Of a DNA stretch of 64,000 nucleotides, positions 43,180 to 51,810 are shown in pieces. The position numbers and the translations under genes are program-made. The DNA is taken from assembly GCA_023229435.1 (NCBI GenBank), contig JALNZF010000003.1, forward strand, positions 172,888 to 236,887, written 5' to 3'. Source of the stretch: Nitrospirota bacterium. GTDB taxonomy: Bacteria > Nitrospirota > UBA9217. The stretch's first letter is position 1, and each line of letters opens with the position of its first letter. The notes beneath the pieces were generated by a model, which made no database searches, was not told the DNA's origin, and saw only the letters and a program-made list of their open reading frames with translations.

Positions 43180-44589
43180 TCACTTCGGTATAGGCACGCT
43201 TCCCATGAGATATTTCAGGTCTTCATCGTCAAAGCGCAGTCCCAGCCCGACGAATGCCGACGCTCGCCTGGAGTTGAGAGCGTTATCATAGCCGGCGTTC
43301 ACGAAGACCGTCTTGCCGAGTCCGACGCCGGCCGTTGCCTTCACGTGGGCCTTCTCATTCCCGGGCTCCCTGCTGCTGAAGTTCCAGGAATCAATGCTGA
43401 ATTTGATCCGGTCGTTGAACGCGAAATAATCCGCTCCGACACCGCCCGTGGACTCGATCAGACCGAGACGGAGCGCGAGGTTGCCCCAGCGTTTGGCGAA
43501 CTCAAGGCTGAACTTGAACTTGTCTTCATAGGTCTCCGTCACGATCGTACTGCCGGGCGTGGTGGTGGTCGTCGTCCGGTTATAGTTCGAGAAGGGATCG
43601 GACGTTATTTCGAGGATATAGTATTGGTCCATCCTGGGTTTGATCTCCAGCGTAACATAGCTCTTGGCGTCGGGGAACATATATTCGCTCCGGAACGCAA
43701 CAATCGTCTTCATCCGCTCGATCCGTGAGGTATAATCGCTGATCCCCTTGGCCGCGCTGTCGATGTTGTTGTACATGCCCTCCTCATTGACCAGCTTGCC
43801 GATCGTACCCTCTCCGCGATCGATCTTCCGCGCGGCGTTGTCAAGGGAAGCCAGCGCCAGTTCGGCGCTCTTCGACGCTTCTTTGATGTTCTCCATCGTC
43901 ACCTTGATGTTGTCGCGGTTCTCGCCTACGACGCCGTTGAGGCTGGCGACCAGTTCGTTCAGCCTCATCACCATTTCACTGCCGTCGCTCTGGAGCGTAG
44001 TGGAAAAATCCTTGATATTCGCCGTGGTCTGACGCAGGTCATTCAGCATATCTTCCATGGACCGGGCGCCACGCTCGGTCCCGAAGACCTGGCTGAGCGA
44101 CGCCGTCACCTGTTTAATGTCATCGGAAATAGACGAAAGCTGGTTAATGAGCTTGTCCACGTCGCTCGGCGATACCGTTGCCTGTACCCGCTCGCCATCC
44201 TGATAATCGGAGGTGCTGTCAGGCGAGGCCTGTCCGGGCTTGCCGTTCTTGATGGGCACGAATTCCACATACTTCTCGCCGAGAAGGCCCATGGTCTTGA
44301 TCATGGCCTCTGTCCCCCGCGGTATCTTCACCTCCGGCTGGATCCGTACCGTCACCTTGGCACGATTGTCCTCGAGTTCCACTTTTTCGACCAATCCGAT
44401 TTTCACCCCGGCCATTCGTACCGATGACTTGGTATCGAGTCCTGCCACGGAGTCAAATGCCGCCTGCAGGGTATACCCTTCTTTTTCGCCGAACTGGTAT
44501 TTGCCTACCGCAAAGGTCATATACAGAAGAAGTATCGATCCAACAATGACCAGCAAACCCACCTTTGCCTCTGCGCTCAGTTTGTTCAT
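43180..44589 (-). CDS. mlaD: MlaD/MCE protein with long C-terminal beta-rich extension
   Basis: Periplasmic lipid-binding component of an Mla-type transporter. 469 residues: an N-terminal anchor helix (about 8-28), an MCE domain (about 38-120; LQAAFDSVAGLDTKSSVRMAGVKIG, GLLGEKYVEF) and a helical middle (about 145-285). The C-terminal about 160 residues are rich in alternating beta strands (YVTLEIKPRMDQYYILEITS, NLALRLGLIES, VGLGLRFDDEDLKYL) that look like an outer-membrane or porin-like domain. Classical MlaD has only about 180 residues. The ATG at 44589, with GGGG five bases upstream, is preferred to an upstream start inside the repeat. Confidence 0.88.
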   Translation of the reverse strand: MNKLSAEAKVGLLVIVGSILLLYMTFAVGKYQFGEKEGYTLQAAFDSVAGLDTKSSVRMAGVKIGLVEKVELEDNRAKVTVRIQPEVKIPRGTEAMIKTMGLLGEKYVEFVPIKNGKPGQASPDSTSDYQDGERVQATVSPSDVDKLINQLSSISDDIKQVTASLSQVFGTERGARSMEDMLNDLRQTTANIKDFSTTLQSDGSEMVMRLNELVASLNGVVGENRDNIKVTMENIKEASKSAELALASLDNAARKIDRGEGTIGKLVNEEGMYNNIDSAAKGISDYTSRIERMKTIVAFRSEYMFPDAKSYVTLEIKPRMDQYYILEITSDPFSNYNRTTTTTTPGSTIVTETYEDKFKFSLEFAKRWGNLALRLGLIESTGGVGADYFAFNDRIKFSIDSWNFSSREPGNEKAHVKATAGVGLGKTVFVNAGYDNALNSRRASAFVGLGLRFDDEDLKYLMGSVPIPK

Positions 44590-44607
44590 GGAAGCCCCTT
44601 TATTAGT

Positions 44608-44757
44608 GCGGAGCGTGCTAGTGCGGAGTGGCGAGTGCGGAATGCGGAGTTTAAAAGGCAAAGACAAACAAATTTTTTATTATGATTATTATTCCGCATT
44701 CCGCACTCCGCATTCCACACTTGAATTATTCCGCACTCCGCACTCCGCATTGGAATC
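44608..44757. repeat. Heptanucleotide inverted array (GTGCGGA / CCGCAYT), copy B1
   Basis: AGTGCGGA-type words at 44608-44652 face CCGCATT, CCGCACT, CCGCATT units at 44695-44757, with an A/T-rich centre. The array fills the mlaF-mlaD gap and its right edge carries the mlaF stop codon region. Confidence 0.7.
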
Positions 44758-45508
44758 ATTCCGCCGTTATCGGCCCCACTGCGCTGCCGGTAATGAACTG
44801 CCGAACAATGGGGTTCTCGGTGTTCCTGATCTGGTCCGGTGTGGCGATCTCAAGTATCTCGCCTTTGTACAGCATGGCGATCCGGTCCGAGATCTTGTAG
44901 GCGCTGTGCATATCGTGCGTAATGGACACGGACGTCACGCCAAGCTTTTTCCGAAGGTCCACGATCAGGTCGTTGATGGCGTCTGCCGCGATCGGGTCCA
45001 GTCCCGTCGTGGGCTCATCGTACAGGATGATGGCCGGGTCCATGGCGATCGCCCGGGCGAGCCCCACCCGCTTTTTCATGCCGCCGGAAAGCTCTGACGG
45101 CATCTTGTCCTCGACATCCTTCAACCCGACGAGGGCAAGCTTTTGCGTCGCGACCTCCCGGATCTCCTTGTCGGAGAGCTTCGTATGCTGTTTGAGAGAG
45201 AACCCCACGTTCTCCCAGACCGTGAGGGAATCAAACAGCGCCGCCATCTGGAACAGCATCCCGAATTTTTTCCTCAGCTCGTTCAAGCCGAACTCATCGA
45301 GATCGTTCATGACCTGGCCGTCAACGACGACCCTGCCCTTGTCCGGGAACAGCAGCCCGATGACATGCTTGATCAGCACGCTCTTGCCGCTGCCGCTGCC
45401 GCCGATCACGGTCATACTCTCGCCCTTTTCGACGGTGAGGTTCACTCCATTAAGCACGGTGAGTTTGCCGAAACTCTTGTGCAAGTCGATGATCTCGATC
45501 ATCGCCAT
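44756..45508 (-). CDS. mlaF: Mla-type ABC transporter ATP-binding protein
   Basis: ATPase driving phospholipid transport. 250 residues with Walker A GGSGSGKSVLIKH, Q-loop FQMAALFDSLTVWENV, signature LSGGMKKRVGLARA, Walker B AIILYDEPTTGLDP and switch His in SITHDMH. I use the ATG at 45508, four bases after the mlaE stop. Confidence 0.95.
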   Translation of the reverse strand: MAMIEIIDLHKSFGKLTVLNGVNLTVEKGESMTVIGGSGSGKSVLIKHVIGLLFPDKGRVVVDGQVMNDLDEFGLNELRKKFGMLFQMAALFDSLTVWENVGFSLKQHTKLSDKEIREVATQKLALVGLKDVEDKMPSELSGGMKKRVGLARAIAMDPAIILYDEPTTGLDPIAADAINDLIVDLRKKLGVTSVSITHDMHSAYKISDRIAMLYKGEILEIATPDQIRNTENPIVRQFITGSAVGPITAE

Positions 45509-45512
45509 GGCG

Positions 45513-46313
45513 TCACCATAACAGCGCAGAAAGGAAATAATCAAGGATAAGGATCAGCATACACGAGACCACGACAGCGCCGGTGGTCGCCTTTCCCACC
45601 CCCTCTGCTCCGCCTTCGGTATGAAATCCCTTATAACAGCCGATCAATCCGACAACTGCGCCGAACACGAGGGCCTTGATCAGGCCATACCAGATGTCCG
45701 TGACCTCGGCGAAGTCGATGCTGTTGTTGATATAAGTGACGGGGTTTGTCCCGAGCACCTTCACTCCCACGAAATAGCCGCCGGTGATGCCGACGATCAT
45801 TCCGAGGATCGTAAGGAAGAACATCATCACCGTGCTTGCAATGAACCGGGGCACCACGAGGTACTTCATCGGGTTCGTCGCCAGCGTCGAGAGGGCGTCG
45901 ATCTGCTCGGTGACCCGCATCGTACCCAGTTCCGCGGCCATCGCGGCCCCCGCCCTGCCTGCCACCATGAGGCCCGTCAGCACCGGCCCGAGTTCCCTGG
46001 TCATGGACAGCGACACGACGGTGCCGATGAGCGTCTCAGCGCCGAACCGCTTGAACCCCGTATAGCTCTGAAGCGCAAGCACCATGCCGGTCGAGAGCGC
46101 CGTGGTGATCACCACCGGTATGGAGTTGAACCCTATCTGCTCCATCTGTTTCAGCACGCTCTTCGCATAAAAGGGGCGGCTGAAGGTCCAGCGAAGCGTC
46201 TGGCCGAGGAAGATGAGCACACTGCCGACCTCGGCGAGAAAGCCCGACGTCCTGCGGGCCACCGACTCAAGGACCCTATTGATATATCCGGGGGACGCGG
46301 CTGCTGATTCCAC
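45513..46313 (-). CDS. mlaE: Mla-type ABC transporter permease
   Basis: Inner-membrane permease with about five helices and the MlaE blocks IPVVITTALSTGMVLALQSY, ELGPVLTGLMVAGRAGAAMAAELGTM and PRFIASTVMMFFLTILG. 266 residues from the GTG at 46313, which has GAGG six bases upstream; this fits the family length. The gene overlaps the end of alr by 38 bp, so alr and the transporter are co-translated. Confidence 0.93.
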   Translation of the reverse strand: MESAAASPGYINRVLESVARRTSGFLAEVGSVLIFLGQTLRWTFSRPFYAKSVLKQMEQIGFNSIPVVITTALSTGMVLALQSYTGFKRFGAETLIGTVVSLSMTRELGPVLTGLMVAGRAGAAMAAELGTMRVTEQIDALSTLATNPMKYLVVPRFIASTVMMFFLTILGMIVGITGGYFVGVKVLGTNPVTYINNSIDFAEVTDIWYGLIKALVFGAVVGLIGCYKGFHTEGGAEGVGKATTGAVVVSCMLILILDYFLSALLW

Positions 46314-47442
46314 AGAGCACCTCGTATGCGATCGTTCCAACCATCGCGGCAATATCGTCCGCCGTGATCCGTTCACTGCCCTGACTGCCGATCAACACGA
46401 CGTCGTCGCCTTCGCGTACAGCAGGGACGTCCGTCACGTCGATCATGCACATGTCCATGCACACCCTGCCGACCACCGGGACACGCATGCCGCGGACCAG
46501 CGCCGTACCCTTGTTCGAAAGACCGCGGCAATACCCATCGGCATATCCGATCGGCAGGGTCGCGATGATGCTTTCCCGTTTCGTCGTGAACGTGCGGCCG
46601 TAACTGATCGGCACCCCTGCGGGGACCTTCTTGAGAAACGCGATGCGGGTCACCAGCGACATCACCTTCCGAAGGTCTGCCCCGGTCGCTCTCTCCTCAA
46701 GGGGGTTGTAGCCGTACAGCATCAGCCCGGGCCTGACCATGGTGAAGAACGCTCGATGAAAATCGAGCACCGCGGCGCTGTTTGCCGCGTGGCGCATCGG
46801 CACGTCGATCTTTTTTGCTTCCAGTGCGTTCAGAAGCGATTCGAAGCGGTCCATCTGGCGTGAAGCGAACTGTTTGTCCCGCAGATCCGCATCGGCAAAG
46901 TGGGTCATCAGCCCCTGTACCGAAACGGAACCAAGTTTCTGGAGCGCGGCAATAAACTCCGGAGCGTCCTCGGGGGCAATGCCGATCCTGCCCATACCCG
47001 TATCGATCTTTACATGAATGTCGACCGTTGTCCTGCGGCTGCGCGCCGCCTCTGACAGCGCTTGCGCAACAGAAAGATTGAAGATCACCGGCGTCAGTTT
47101 CAGCGACACCATCGCCTCGGCCTGTTCCGGAAACGTCGCGCCCATGACCAGGATCGGCGCATGAATGCCTGCATCGCGGAGTTCCCTGCCCTCTTCGACC
47201 AGGGCAACGCCAAGCATATCCGCGCCAAGCTTCAGGAGGCGCTTTGAAACCTCCACGGCCCCATGTCCATAGGCCCTGGCCTTGACCACGGCCAAAACCT
47301 GCTGCCCCTCCGAGCGACGGACAACTTCCCTGAAATTGTGGTCAAGAGCATCCATGTCGATCATGGCGATCGTAGGCCGGTCCGACGGGAACGCCGCCTC
47401 TGCCGATTGGTGAGGCCCCGTTTCAGTGGATGGTGCTCTCAT
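46276..47442 (-). CDS. alr: Alanine racemase
   Basis: PLP enzyme that makes D-alanine for peptidoglycan. The PLP-lysine motif is VVKARAYGHGA (the usual N or D before AYGHG is Arg here). VKIDTGMGRIG, HAANSAAVL, RPGLMLYGYNP and the second catalytic Tyr in ISYGRTF follow. 388 residues with a non-conserved leader of about 20. GGAG precedes the ATG. Overlaps on both sides (20 bp with the zinc-ribbon gene, 38 bp with mlaE) place it inside an envelope operon. Confidence 0.95.
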   Translation of the reverse strand: MRAPSTETGPHQSAEAAFPSDRPTIAMIDMDALDHNFREVVRRSEGQQVLAVVKARAYGHGAVEVSKRLLKLGADMLGVALVEEGRELRDAGIHAPILVMGATFPEQAEAMVSLKLTPVIFNLSVAQALSEAARSRRTTVDIHVKIDTGMGRIGIAPEDAPEFIAALQKLGSVSVQGLMTHFADADLRDKQFASRQMDRFESLLNALEAKKIDVPMRHAANSAAVLDFHRAFFTMVRPGLMLYGYNPLEERATGADLRKVMSLVTRIAFLKKVPAGVPISYGRTFTTKRESIIATLPIGYADGYCRGLSNKGTALVRGMRVPVVGRVCMDMCMIDVTDVPAVREGDDVVLIGSQGSERITADDIAAMVGTIAYEVLCGISSRVPRIYQ

Positions 47443-47674
47443 TGATCTCCTCGAACTTGTTCGACGCGGGAAGTATCTCTATCTTATCGAAAGACTGAGA
47501 ACAGTCCAGGCACTCCCAATGGTGAACGGTCCAGGATTCAAGGTCCATTTCAAGACCGAGGTCGTCCTCCTGAAAAAGATTGGTCCCTCCGCAGAACGGA
47601 CACATGATGGGGTCCATAATCGATCCTCCGATCTTCATCCCGATGAACTTACCCTGGTGCCCGGGAATAAACAT
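47423..47674 (-). CDS. Small zinc-ribbon protein
   Basis: 83 residues. The core has two Cys pairs, CPFCGG and CLDCSQSF, about 30 residues apart, the spacing of a zinc ribbon. I chose the ATG at 47674, with GGAGG seven bases upstream, over the longer frame. The gene overlaps alr by 20 bp and leads the alr-mla unit. No family name recognised; protein or nucleic-acid binding is possible. Confidence 0.65.
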   Translation of the reverse strand: MFIPGHQGKFIGMKIGGSIMDPIMCPFCGGTNLFQEDDLGLEMDLESWTVHHWECLDCSQSFDKIEILPASNKFEEINESTIH

Positions 47675-47872
47675 TACTTTCCCTCCGCTCGTCCATATGC
47701 ATGATGAACACATACAGGCGAGTCTTATGAAAGGCTGAAAAATAAGACGTCTTCGCCCGTTACTTCAATAAATCTGCCGTGTTTTCAGAGATTTCAAATA
47801 CTTTATCACAGAGGTGATCTTTTTGCAAAAGAATTTTTGGCAGGAGGTTGCTGCTGTTTGATGGAAATAAAA

Positions 47873-47903
47873 CAGCCCATTCCCGGTTATCGAGAATGGG
47901 CTG
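47873..47903 (-). terminator. Terminator-like hairpin facing the alr-mla operon
   Basis: CAGCCCATTC pairs with GAATGGGCTG (10-bp stem). On the minus strand the stem is followed by TTTTATTT. Its orientation would stop minus-strand transcripts entering from the DUF507 side, or attenuate a long leader of the zinc-ribbon operon. Confidence 0.55.
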
Positions 47904-47930
47904 AGATTAGGAAGGTTTCGCCTGAAACGC

Positions 47931-47969
47931 CCCCTCACCTTTATCCTCTCCCCCGTGGGGAGAGGATAA
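47931..47969. repeat. CCCCTCACC...TCTCCCC...GGGGAGA palindromic repeat, copy F1
   Basis: CCCCTCACC is followed by a perfect hairpin of TTATCCTCTCCCC (47941-47953) and GGGGAGAGGATAA (47957-47969). A widespread bacterial intergenic repeat; a second, longer copy lies at 48451. Confidence 0.7.
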
Positions 47970-48165
47970 TTTATTATGCTCAACGAGATCAGTGCGATGA
48001 TCCTCCGCAACAAGTCATAACCATTGTTTCTTTCTCATGAAAGAACAACAGAGAGAGACATCCGATAATCGTCTCCCTCTTTTCCCCTGCATCCTGCACT
48101 TTCCTCCCGCATTTTCCTCTCCACTTTCCCCCCTTTTCTGTTATAATGCCCCGCAAGGAGTCCCT

Positions 48166-48447
48166 ATGCGTCTTCCCAAAGAAATGATCAAACACATCTC
48201 CGATGCGATCGCCGCGAACCTTGAGAGCAAGGGACTGGTGGAGTATGAGGTGCCCAAAAAAGCGATCGCCGAGAAGATCGCGGAGGTGATCACCGCGGAC
48301 ATGATGGCGGAAGAAGCCCTGAACAAGGACGTGGAGAAGCTCCTTGCCGCGCATGCTGACGAGATCGCCCGGGAAAATATGGATTACCGCAAGGTGTTCG
48401 ATATGACCAGGCAGAAACTCGCGAAGGAACGCGGGATCGTTTTGTGA
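48166..48447 (+). CDS. DUF507 protein, copy 1
   Basis: 93 residues, mostly helical: MRLPKEMIKHISDAIAANLESKGLVE, then IAEKIAEVITADMMAEEALNKDVEKLLAAH. DUF507 proteins are small and uncharacterised, and are usually found in pairs. AAGGAG lies five bases before the ATG and a TATAAT 18 bases before it. A second copy follows after a repeat. Confidence 0.85.
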   Translation: MRLPKEMIKHISDAIAANLESKGLVEYEVPKKAIAEKIAEVITADMMAEEALNKDVEKLLAAHADEIARENMDYRKVFDMTRQKLAKERGIVL

Positions 48448-48450
48448 CGC

Positions 48451-48535
48451 CCCCTCACCTCAATCCTCTCCCCTTGGGGGAGAGGAAGTAACAAGTCCCC
48501 CTCGCCCCTCCGGGGAGAGGGCTAGGGTGAGGGGC
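48451..48535. repeat. CCCCTCACC / GGTGAGGGG palindromic repeat, copy F2
   Basis: Outer arms CCCCTCACC (48451-48459) and GGTGAGGGG (48527-48535) enclose two inner hairpins: TCCTCTCCCC with GGGGAGAGGA (48464-48486) and CCCTCGCCCC with GGGGAGAGGG (48498-48521). It fills the gap between the two DUF507 genes. Confidence 0.75.
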
Positions 48536-48566
48536 CATACCGCATCAGAGGAGAAAATCAACCACC

Positions 48567-48845
48567 ATGCGCTTGAGCGAAGACAGAATTTACCACATCT
48601 CCCACCTGATCCAGGACATGCTGATCCGGAACAGGAACGTCGATGTGCTCCTGACCGAGGAGCGCATGCTCCGCGAGATCAAGCGGACCATAGCCGATGA
48701 GCTCAAGTTCGAGGACGACGCGGACGAGGCGGCGCGGCGCACCATCCAGTCGCTGTCGCGCAAGGTCCCCGAAGGCAGCCGTGAGTGGGACGTCCTCTAT
48801 CGCAAATATGTGGAAGAAGAGATGAACAGGAGAAGAAAGATTTGA
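48567..48845 (+). CDS. DUF507 protein, copy 2
   Basis: 92 residues, starting MRLSEDRIYHISHLIQDMLIR, the canonical DUF507 opening, with a KRTIADELKFEDDADEAARRTI middle and a basic end (NRRRKI). Homologous to the gene 120 bp upstream. Its stop TGA overlaps the TTG start of the diguanylate cyclase, so the two are coupled. Confidence 0.85.
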   Translation: MRLSEDRIYHISHLIQDMLIRNRNVDVLLTEERMLREIKRTIADELKFEDDADEAARRTIQSLSRKVPEGSREWDVLYRKYVEEEMNRRRKI

Positions 48846-50971
48846 ATAAAATCATCCTCGCCGGGTTGGTCCTCTACACCCTCTCTTCCGGCTTGGGATT
48901 CTTTCTCGTGCCGGAACCGTCAAACCTGCACCTGGCAATCTGGCTGACGGGATATATCGTACTCGTCCTGACCGTTTCCTATGAGTCCTTTTTTTCCGAT
49001 GCACGTTTGAATTTCTTCCCCTTCATCGTCCTCGCCGTTGTCCTGCTGAATTTCTTTGTGCAGATCACGGGCGGTTCGCACTCCCCGCTGTGGCCCGCTT
49101 ATTTCCTCTTCGCCGTCATGATCGCGGCATTTGCTCCTCTGATCCAGACGTACGGAACGATCTGCCTGATCCTCGGGATCGAATCATCCAATCTCTTTCT
49201 TTCAGGCCAGTGGCAGCCGGAGCGATGGCCCGTGTATGCGGGTTTCGGCGCATCCTTGTCCGGTCTGTCCATTGCCATCGCTCATATCATGCACCGTACC
49301 CGTCAGGAGACTGCACAACTCAAGGACGCCCATGAACGGTTGATCGCCCATGCGGACGCTCTCGACCCCCTTGCGGAGACAAACACCCTCGAATCGCTTA
49401 TGGGCAGGCAGACAGCCGCGGTGAGCGCCGCTCTGGAGCGCGAGTCCACCTTTAACGGGCTCATCGACATGATCGCCCATTTCGTGCCCGCCCACTCCTA
49501 TGCACTCTTTCTGAAAGAACGCGGCGAGGTCTTTGTACTGCGCGCGATCAAGTCGGAAAGCGACCATGCGATTCTGCCGGTGGGCACGGAACTGCGGGGC
49601 AAGACCTACATCGACGTCTGCGCTGAGCAGAAGCAGCGTCAGTATATATCCGACATCTCGGGCATGGGCACGCCCATCGCCAACCTCGGCTACTACCGGC
49701 ACGATGTTCGGAACGTGCCGATCAAGACCTTCCTTGCCATCCCCGTGGTCCATGACGGGAACACGATCGGCGTTATTGCAGTGGACAGCCTGGAGCCGGG
49801 GGCCTTTTCTCTCGAGGACCAGGACATCTTTGGCTACTTCGAGACCTTTTTTATCCAGATCATCGAAAAGATCCAGCTGTCGCTCAAGCTGAGGTCCCGT
49901 GCCGATCACTTTCGCACACTGCATGAGATCAGCTCCGACCTGAACAGCAGTCTCAGGTTCGGCGAGATCATGGACAAGGTGATCCCCCGGATCCAGCAGC
50001 TGGTGCCCTTTGACTTCTGCGCATGCGTCCTGAAAACCGAAGAGGAAGGCAAACCGTACCTTCTGTTCATTGCGCTCCACGGTTATGACGCCAAACTGAT
50101 CAACACTGCCTTCCCCTTTGAAGACAGTGCCCTCGCGACCTCCATGCAGAAACACTGGCAGGAAGGCGGCATCATCAGCCACTATGCTCCGGACCTCGGC
50201 GACCGGGGCAGGGACATCGGACTCTTCCCGTTCAAAGAACTGCAAAAACCGATCAAGTCCTTGTACGGGAGACTGCTGATCGCCAAGGACGACTGCATCG
50301 GCGTATTCTTTTTCTCCTCCCTCAAGACCGACGCGTTCACGGATTATCACCGCGGCCCCCTGCTCGACACGCTCATGAACCAGATCTCCATGGTTGCGTA
50401 TAATTCTCTCCTGTACCAGAGGATCGGGGACCTGGCCAGGACCGACGGCCTCACCGGGCTGCTGAACCACCGGACGTTCATGGAAAAGCTTTCCGAGGAA
50501 TACCGCCGCATCGATCGCGACGTTCGTCCCTTCTCGATCCTGCTGATGGATATCGATAAGTTCAAGAACGTCAATGACGCGTATGGCCATCCCGTGGGAG
50601 ACATCGCGCTCAAGGCGGTGGCAAAAGTGCTCGAGGATACCGGCCGCGGCTCGGACTTTGTAGCGCGTTATGGAGGCGAGGAGTTCGCCATCGGCATGGT
50701 CGATACCAATATCAAGGGAGCGGAGCAGATGGCGGAACGCGTCCGGAAACTCATTGAAAAGACCGTGGCGGCCCGGGTGGGCAGCAACGACCTGATGCTT
50801 ACCCTGAGCATCGGCGTCAGCAGCTTTCCCGAGGACACTAAGAACAAGGCCGACCTGGTGACCCTGGCGGACAATGCTTTGTACCATGCGAAACGGTTGG
50901 GCAGGAACCGCGTCTGCCTGCACCGGAATGTCAAGGACGCGGAACCTGCGCCATCGAAACTGGATGTATGA
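48842..50971 (+). CDS. Membrane diguanylate cyclase with two GAF-like domains
   Basis: 709 residues. The first about 130 hold five hydrophobic helices. Next come a short coil and two GAF-like sensor domains (about 195-350 and 360-525; e.g. FLAIPVVHDGNTIGVIAVDS). The GGDEF domain starts at DGLTGLLNHRTF. The active site is GGEEF at about 611-615, with RGSD five residues upstream as an inhibitory I-site. It should synthesise cyclic di-GMP in response to a small ligand bound by GAF (inference). Start TTG at 48842, with GGAG nine bases upstream, overlapping the DUF507 stop. Confidence 0.9.
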   Translation: MNKIILAGLVLYTLSSGLGFFLVPEPSNLHLAIWLTGYIVLVLTVSYESFFSDARLNFFPFIVLAVVLLNFFVQITGGSHSPLWPAYFLFAVMIAAFAPLIQTYGTICLILGIESSNLFLSGQWQPERWPVYAGFGASLSGLSIAIAHIMHRTRQETAQLKDAHERLIAHADALDPLAETNTLESLMGRQTAAVSAALERESTFNGLIDMIAHFVPAHSYALFLKERGEVFVLRAIKSESDHAILPVGTELRGKTYIDVCAEQKQRQYISDISGMGTPIANLGYYRHDVRNVPIKTFLAIPVVHDGNTIGVIAVDSLEPGAFSLEDQDIFGYFETFFIQIIEKIQLSLKLRSRADHFRTLHEISSDLNSSLRFGEIMDKVIPRIQQLVPFDFCACVLKTEEEGKPYLLFIALHGYDAKLINTAFPFEDSALATSMQKHWQEGGIISHYAPDLGDRGRDIGLFPFKELQKPIKSLYGRLLIAKDDCIGVFFFSSLKTDAFTDYHRGPLLDTLMNQISMVAYNSLLYQRIGDLARTDGLTGLLNHRTFMEKLSEEYRRIDRDVRPFSILLMDIDKFKNVNDAYGHPVGDIALKAVAKVLEDTGRGSDFVARYGGEEFAIGMVDTNIKGAEQMAERVRKLIEKTVAARVGSNDLMLTLSIGVSSFPEDTKNKADLVTLADNALYHAKRLGRNRVCLHRNVKDAEPAPSKLDV

Positions 50972-51044
50972 AAGAGGAAGCTGCACCCATACGAGAAGTA
51001 GGTCTTTTTGACTTTGAAAGGTGTTACACCAGAGAAAAACCCTT

Positions 51045-51134
51045 TTATCCGCAGATTTCACAGATGGGCGCAGATTTTTATAAACATAATTCAAATTCTA
51101 TTTAATCTGTGAAATCTGCGTAATCTGCGGATAA
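51045..51134. repeat. Inverted repeat of the ATCCGCAGATTTCACAGAT type
   Basis: TTATCCGCAGATTTCACAG (51045 on) and its inverse CTGTGAAATCTGCG...ATCTGCGGATAA (51107-51134). This word-like repeat is seen in many bacterial genomes. It lies downstream of the diguanylate cyclase and upstream of the ECF sigma gene; the 268-bp gap holds no gene. Confidence 0.75.
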
Positions 51135-51239
51135 TATTTTGACTTCAGCAGTCACGTATTTTGCTGAATAGTTACGTTTTCTATTCAACCTTTTCCCGCA
51201 TTTGGGGTCTTATAAACAGGGCACGACGCGCTTATTCTT

Positions 51240-51782
51240 ATGGATGAAGACCTTGACCTGATCAATAGAACCATAGCGGGTGAGCGCGAGGCGTTCAATG
51301 AGCTGGTTATAAAATATCAGAGACCACTCTACTCCCTGCTCTACCGCATGGTCAGCAACCGTGACGACGCATCTGACCTGCTGCAAAAAACCATGGTTAG
51401 GGCCTTCACCGGACTCGGCTCCTTCGAGCGGCGATCAAGTTTCAAGACATGGCTTTACCAGATCGCGATCAACCTTGCCAAGAATGTCTACCGCGACCGG
51501 TCAAAGGCCGAACATGTCCCGATCGATGATGTGATCATCAGACGGGACCCTCGCACGCTTGATGCGCTGATCCAGAAAGAGAGCAGGCTTCTGCTCCGGC
51601 AGGCGCTCGCGGGGCTTCCGGAAAAACAGCGCATGACGGTCATGCTCAGGGTGCAGGAAAGCCGGAAGTTCGAGGAGATCGCGAAGATCATGCAATGCTC
51701 GCTCGGAACAGCCAAGGCAAATTATCATCATGGCGTACAAAAGTTGAAGGCGATGATGGGAGAAAAAGACAGGGGTCAGTAG
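51240..51782 (+). CDS. ECF-type RNA polymerase sigma factor
   Basis: 180 residues with sigma region 2 (AFNELVIKYQRPLYSLLYRMVSN, DLLQKTMVRAF, FKTWLYQIAINLAKN) and region 4 (ALAGLPEKQRMTVMLRVQESRKFEEIAKIMQCSLGTAKANYHHG). No regions 1 or 3. It precedes a zinc-finger anti-sigma gene, the standard pairing. The last codons and TAG lie in a heptamer array (51771-51797). A possible ECF-type promoter element (AACC, then GTCT about 15 bp later, near 51188-51210) may give autoregulation; this is weak. Confidence 0.93.
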   Translation: MDEDLDLINRTIAGEREAFNELVIKYQRPLYSLLYRMVSNRDDASDLLQKTMVRAFTGLGSFERRSSFKTWLYQIAINLAKNVYRDRSKAEHVPIDDVIIRRDPRTLDALIQKESRLLLRQALAGLPEKQRMTVMLRVQESRKFEEIAKIMQCSLGTAKANYHHGVQKLKAMMGEKDRGQ

Positions 51783-51797
51783 TCAGGAGTCAGGGGC
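51771..51797. repeat. Short heptamer array (GGTCAGT, AGTCAGG, AGTCAGG)
   Basis: Three to four units of the CTGACYC class (inverse orientation) cover the last codons and stop of the ECF sigma gene and lead to the anti-sigma start region. Confidence 0.6.
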
Positions 51798-51810
51798 AGA
51801 GGAAATTACC

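Larger units (their letters stand above)
47675..48165. other. Non-coding divergent region, about 490 bp
   Basis: It separates the minus-strand zinc ribbon-alr-mla unit from the plus-strand DUF507 unit. It holds a terminator-like hairpin (47873-47903), a perfect 13-bp stem (47941-47969) and a TATAAT at 48142-48147 that is a likely -10 for DUF507. I see no tRNA-like or riboswitch-like fold and no convincing ORF. Confidence 0.5.

Noticed and set aside
49202..51094. A 630-codon open frame antisense to the GAF/GGDEF gene
   Set aside because: Same reason: it is a shadow of a GC-rich coding strand, without domains or start signal.
51139..51173. GCTGAATAGTTACG as another end of the GTAAC element
   Set aside because: It matches 11 of 13 bases but no partner end or flanking repeat could be found.
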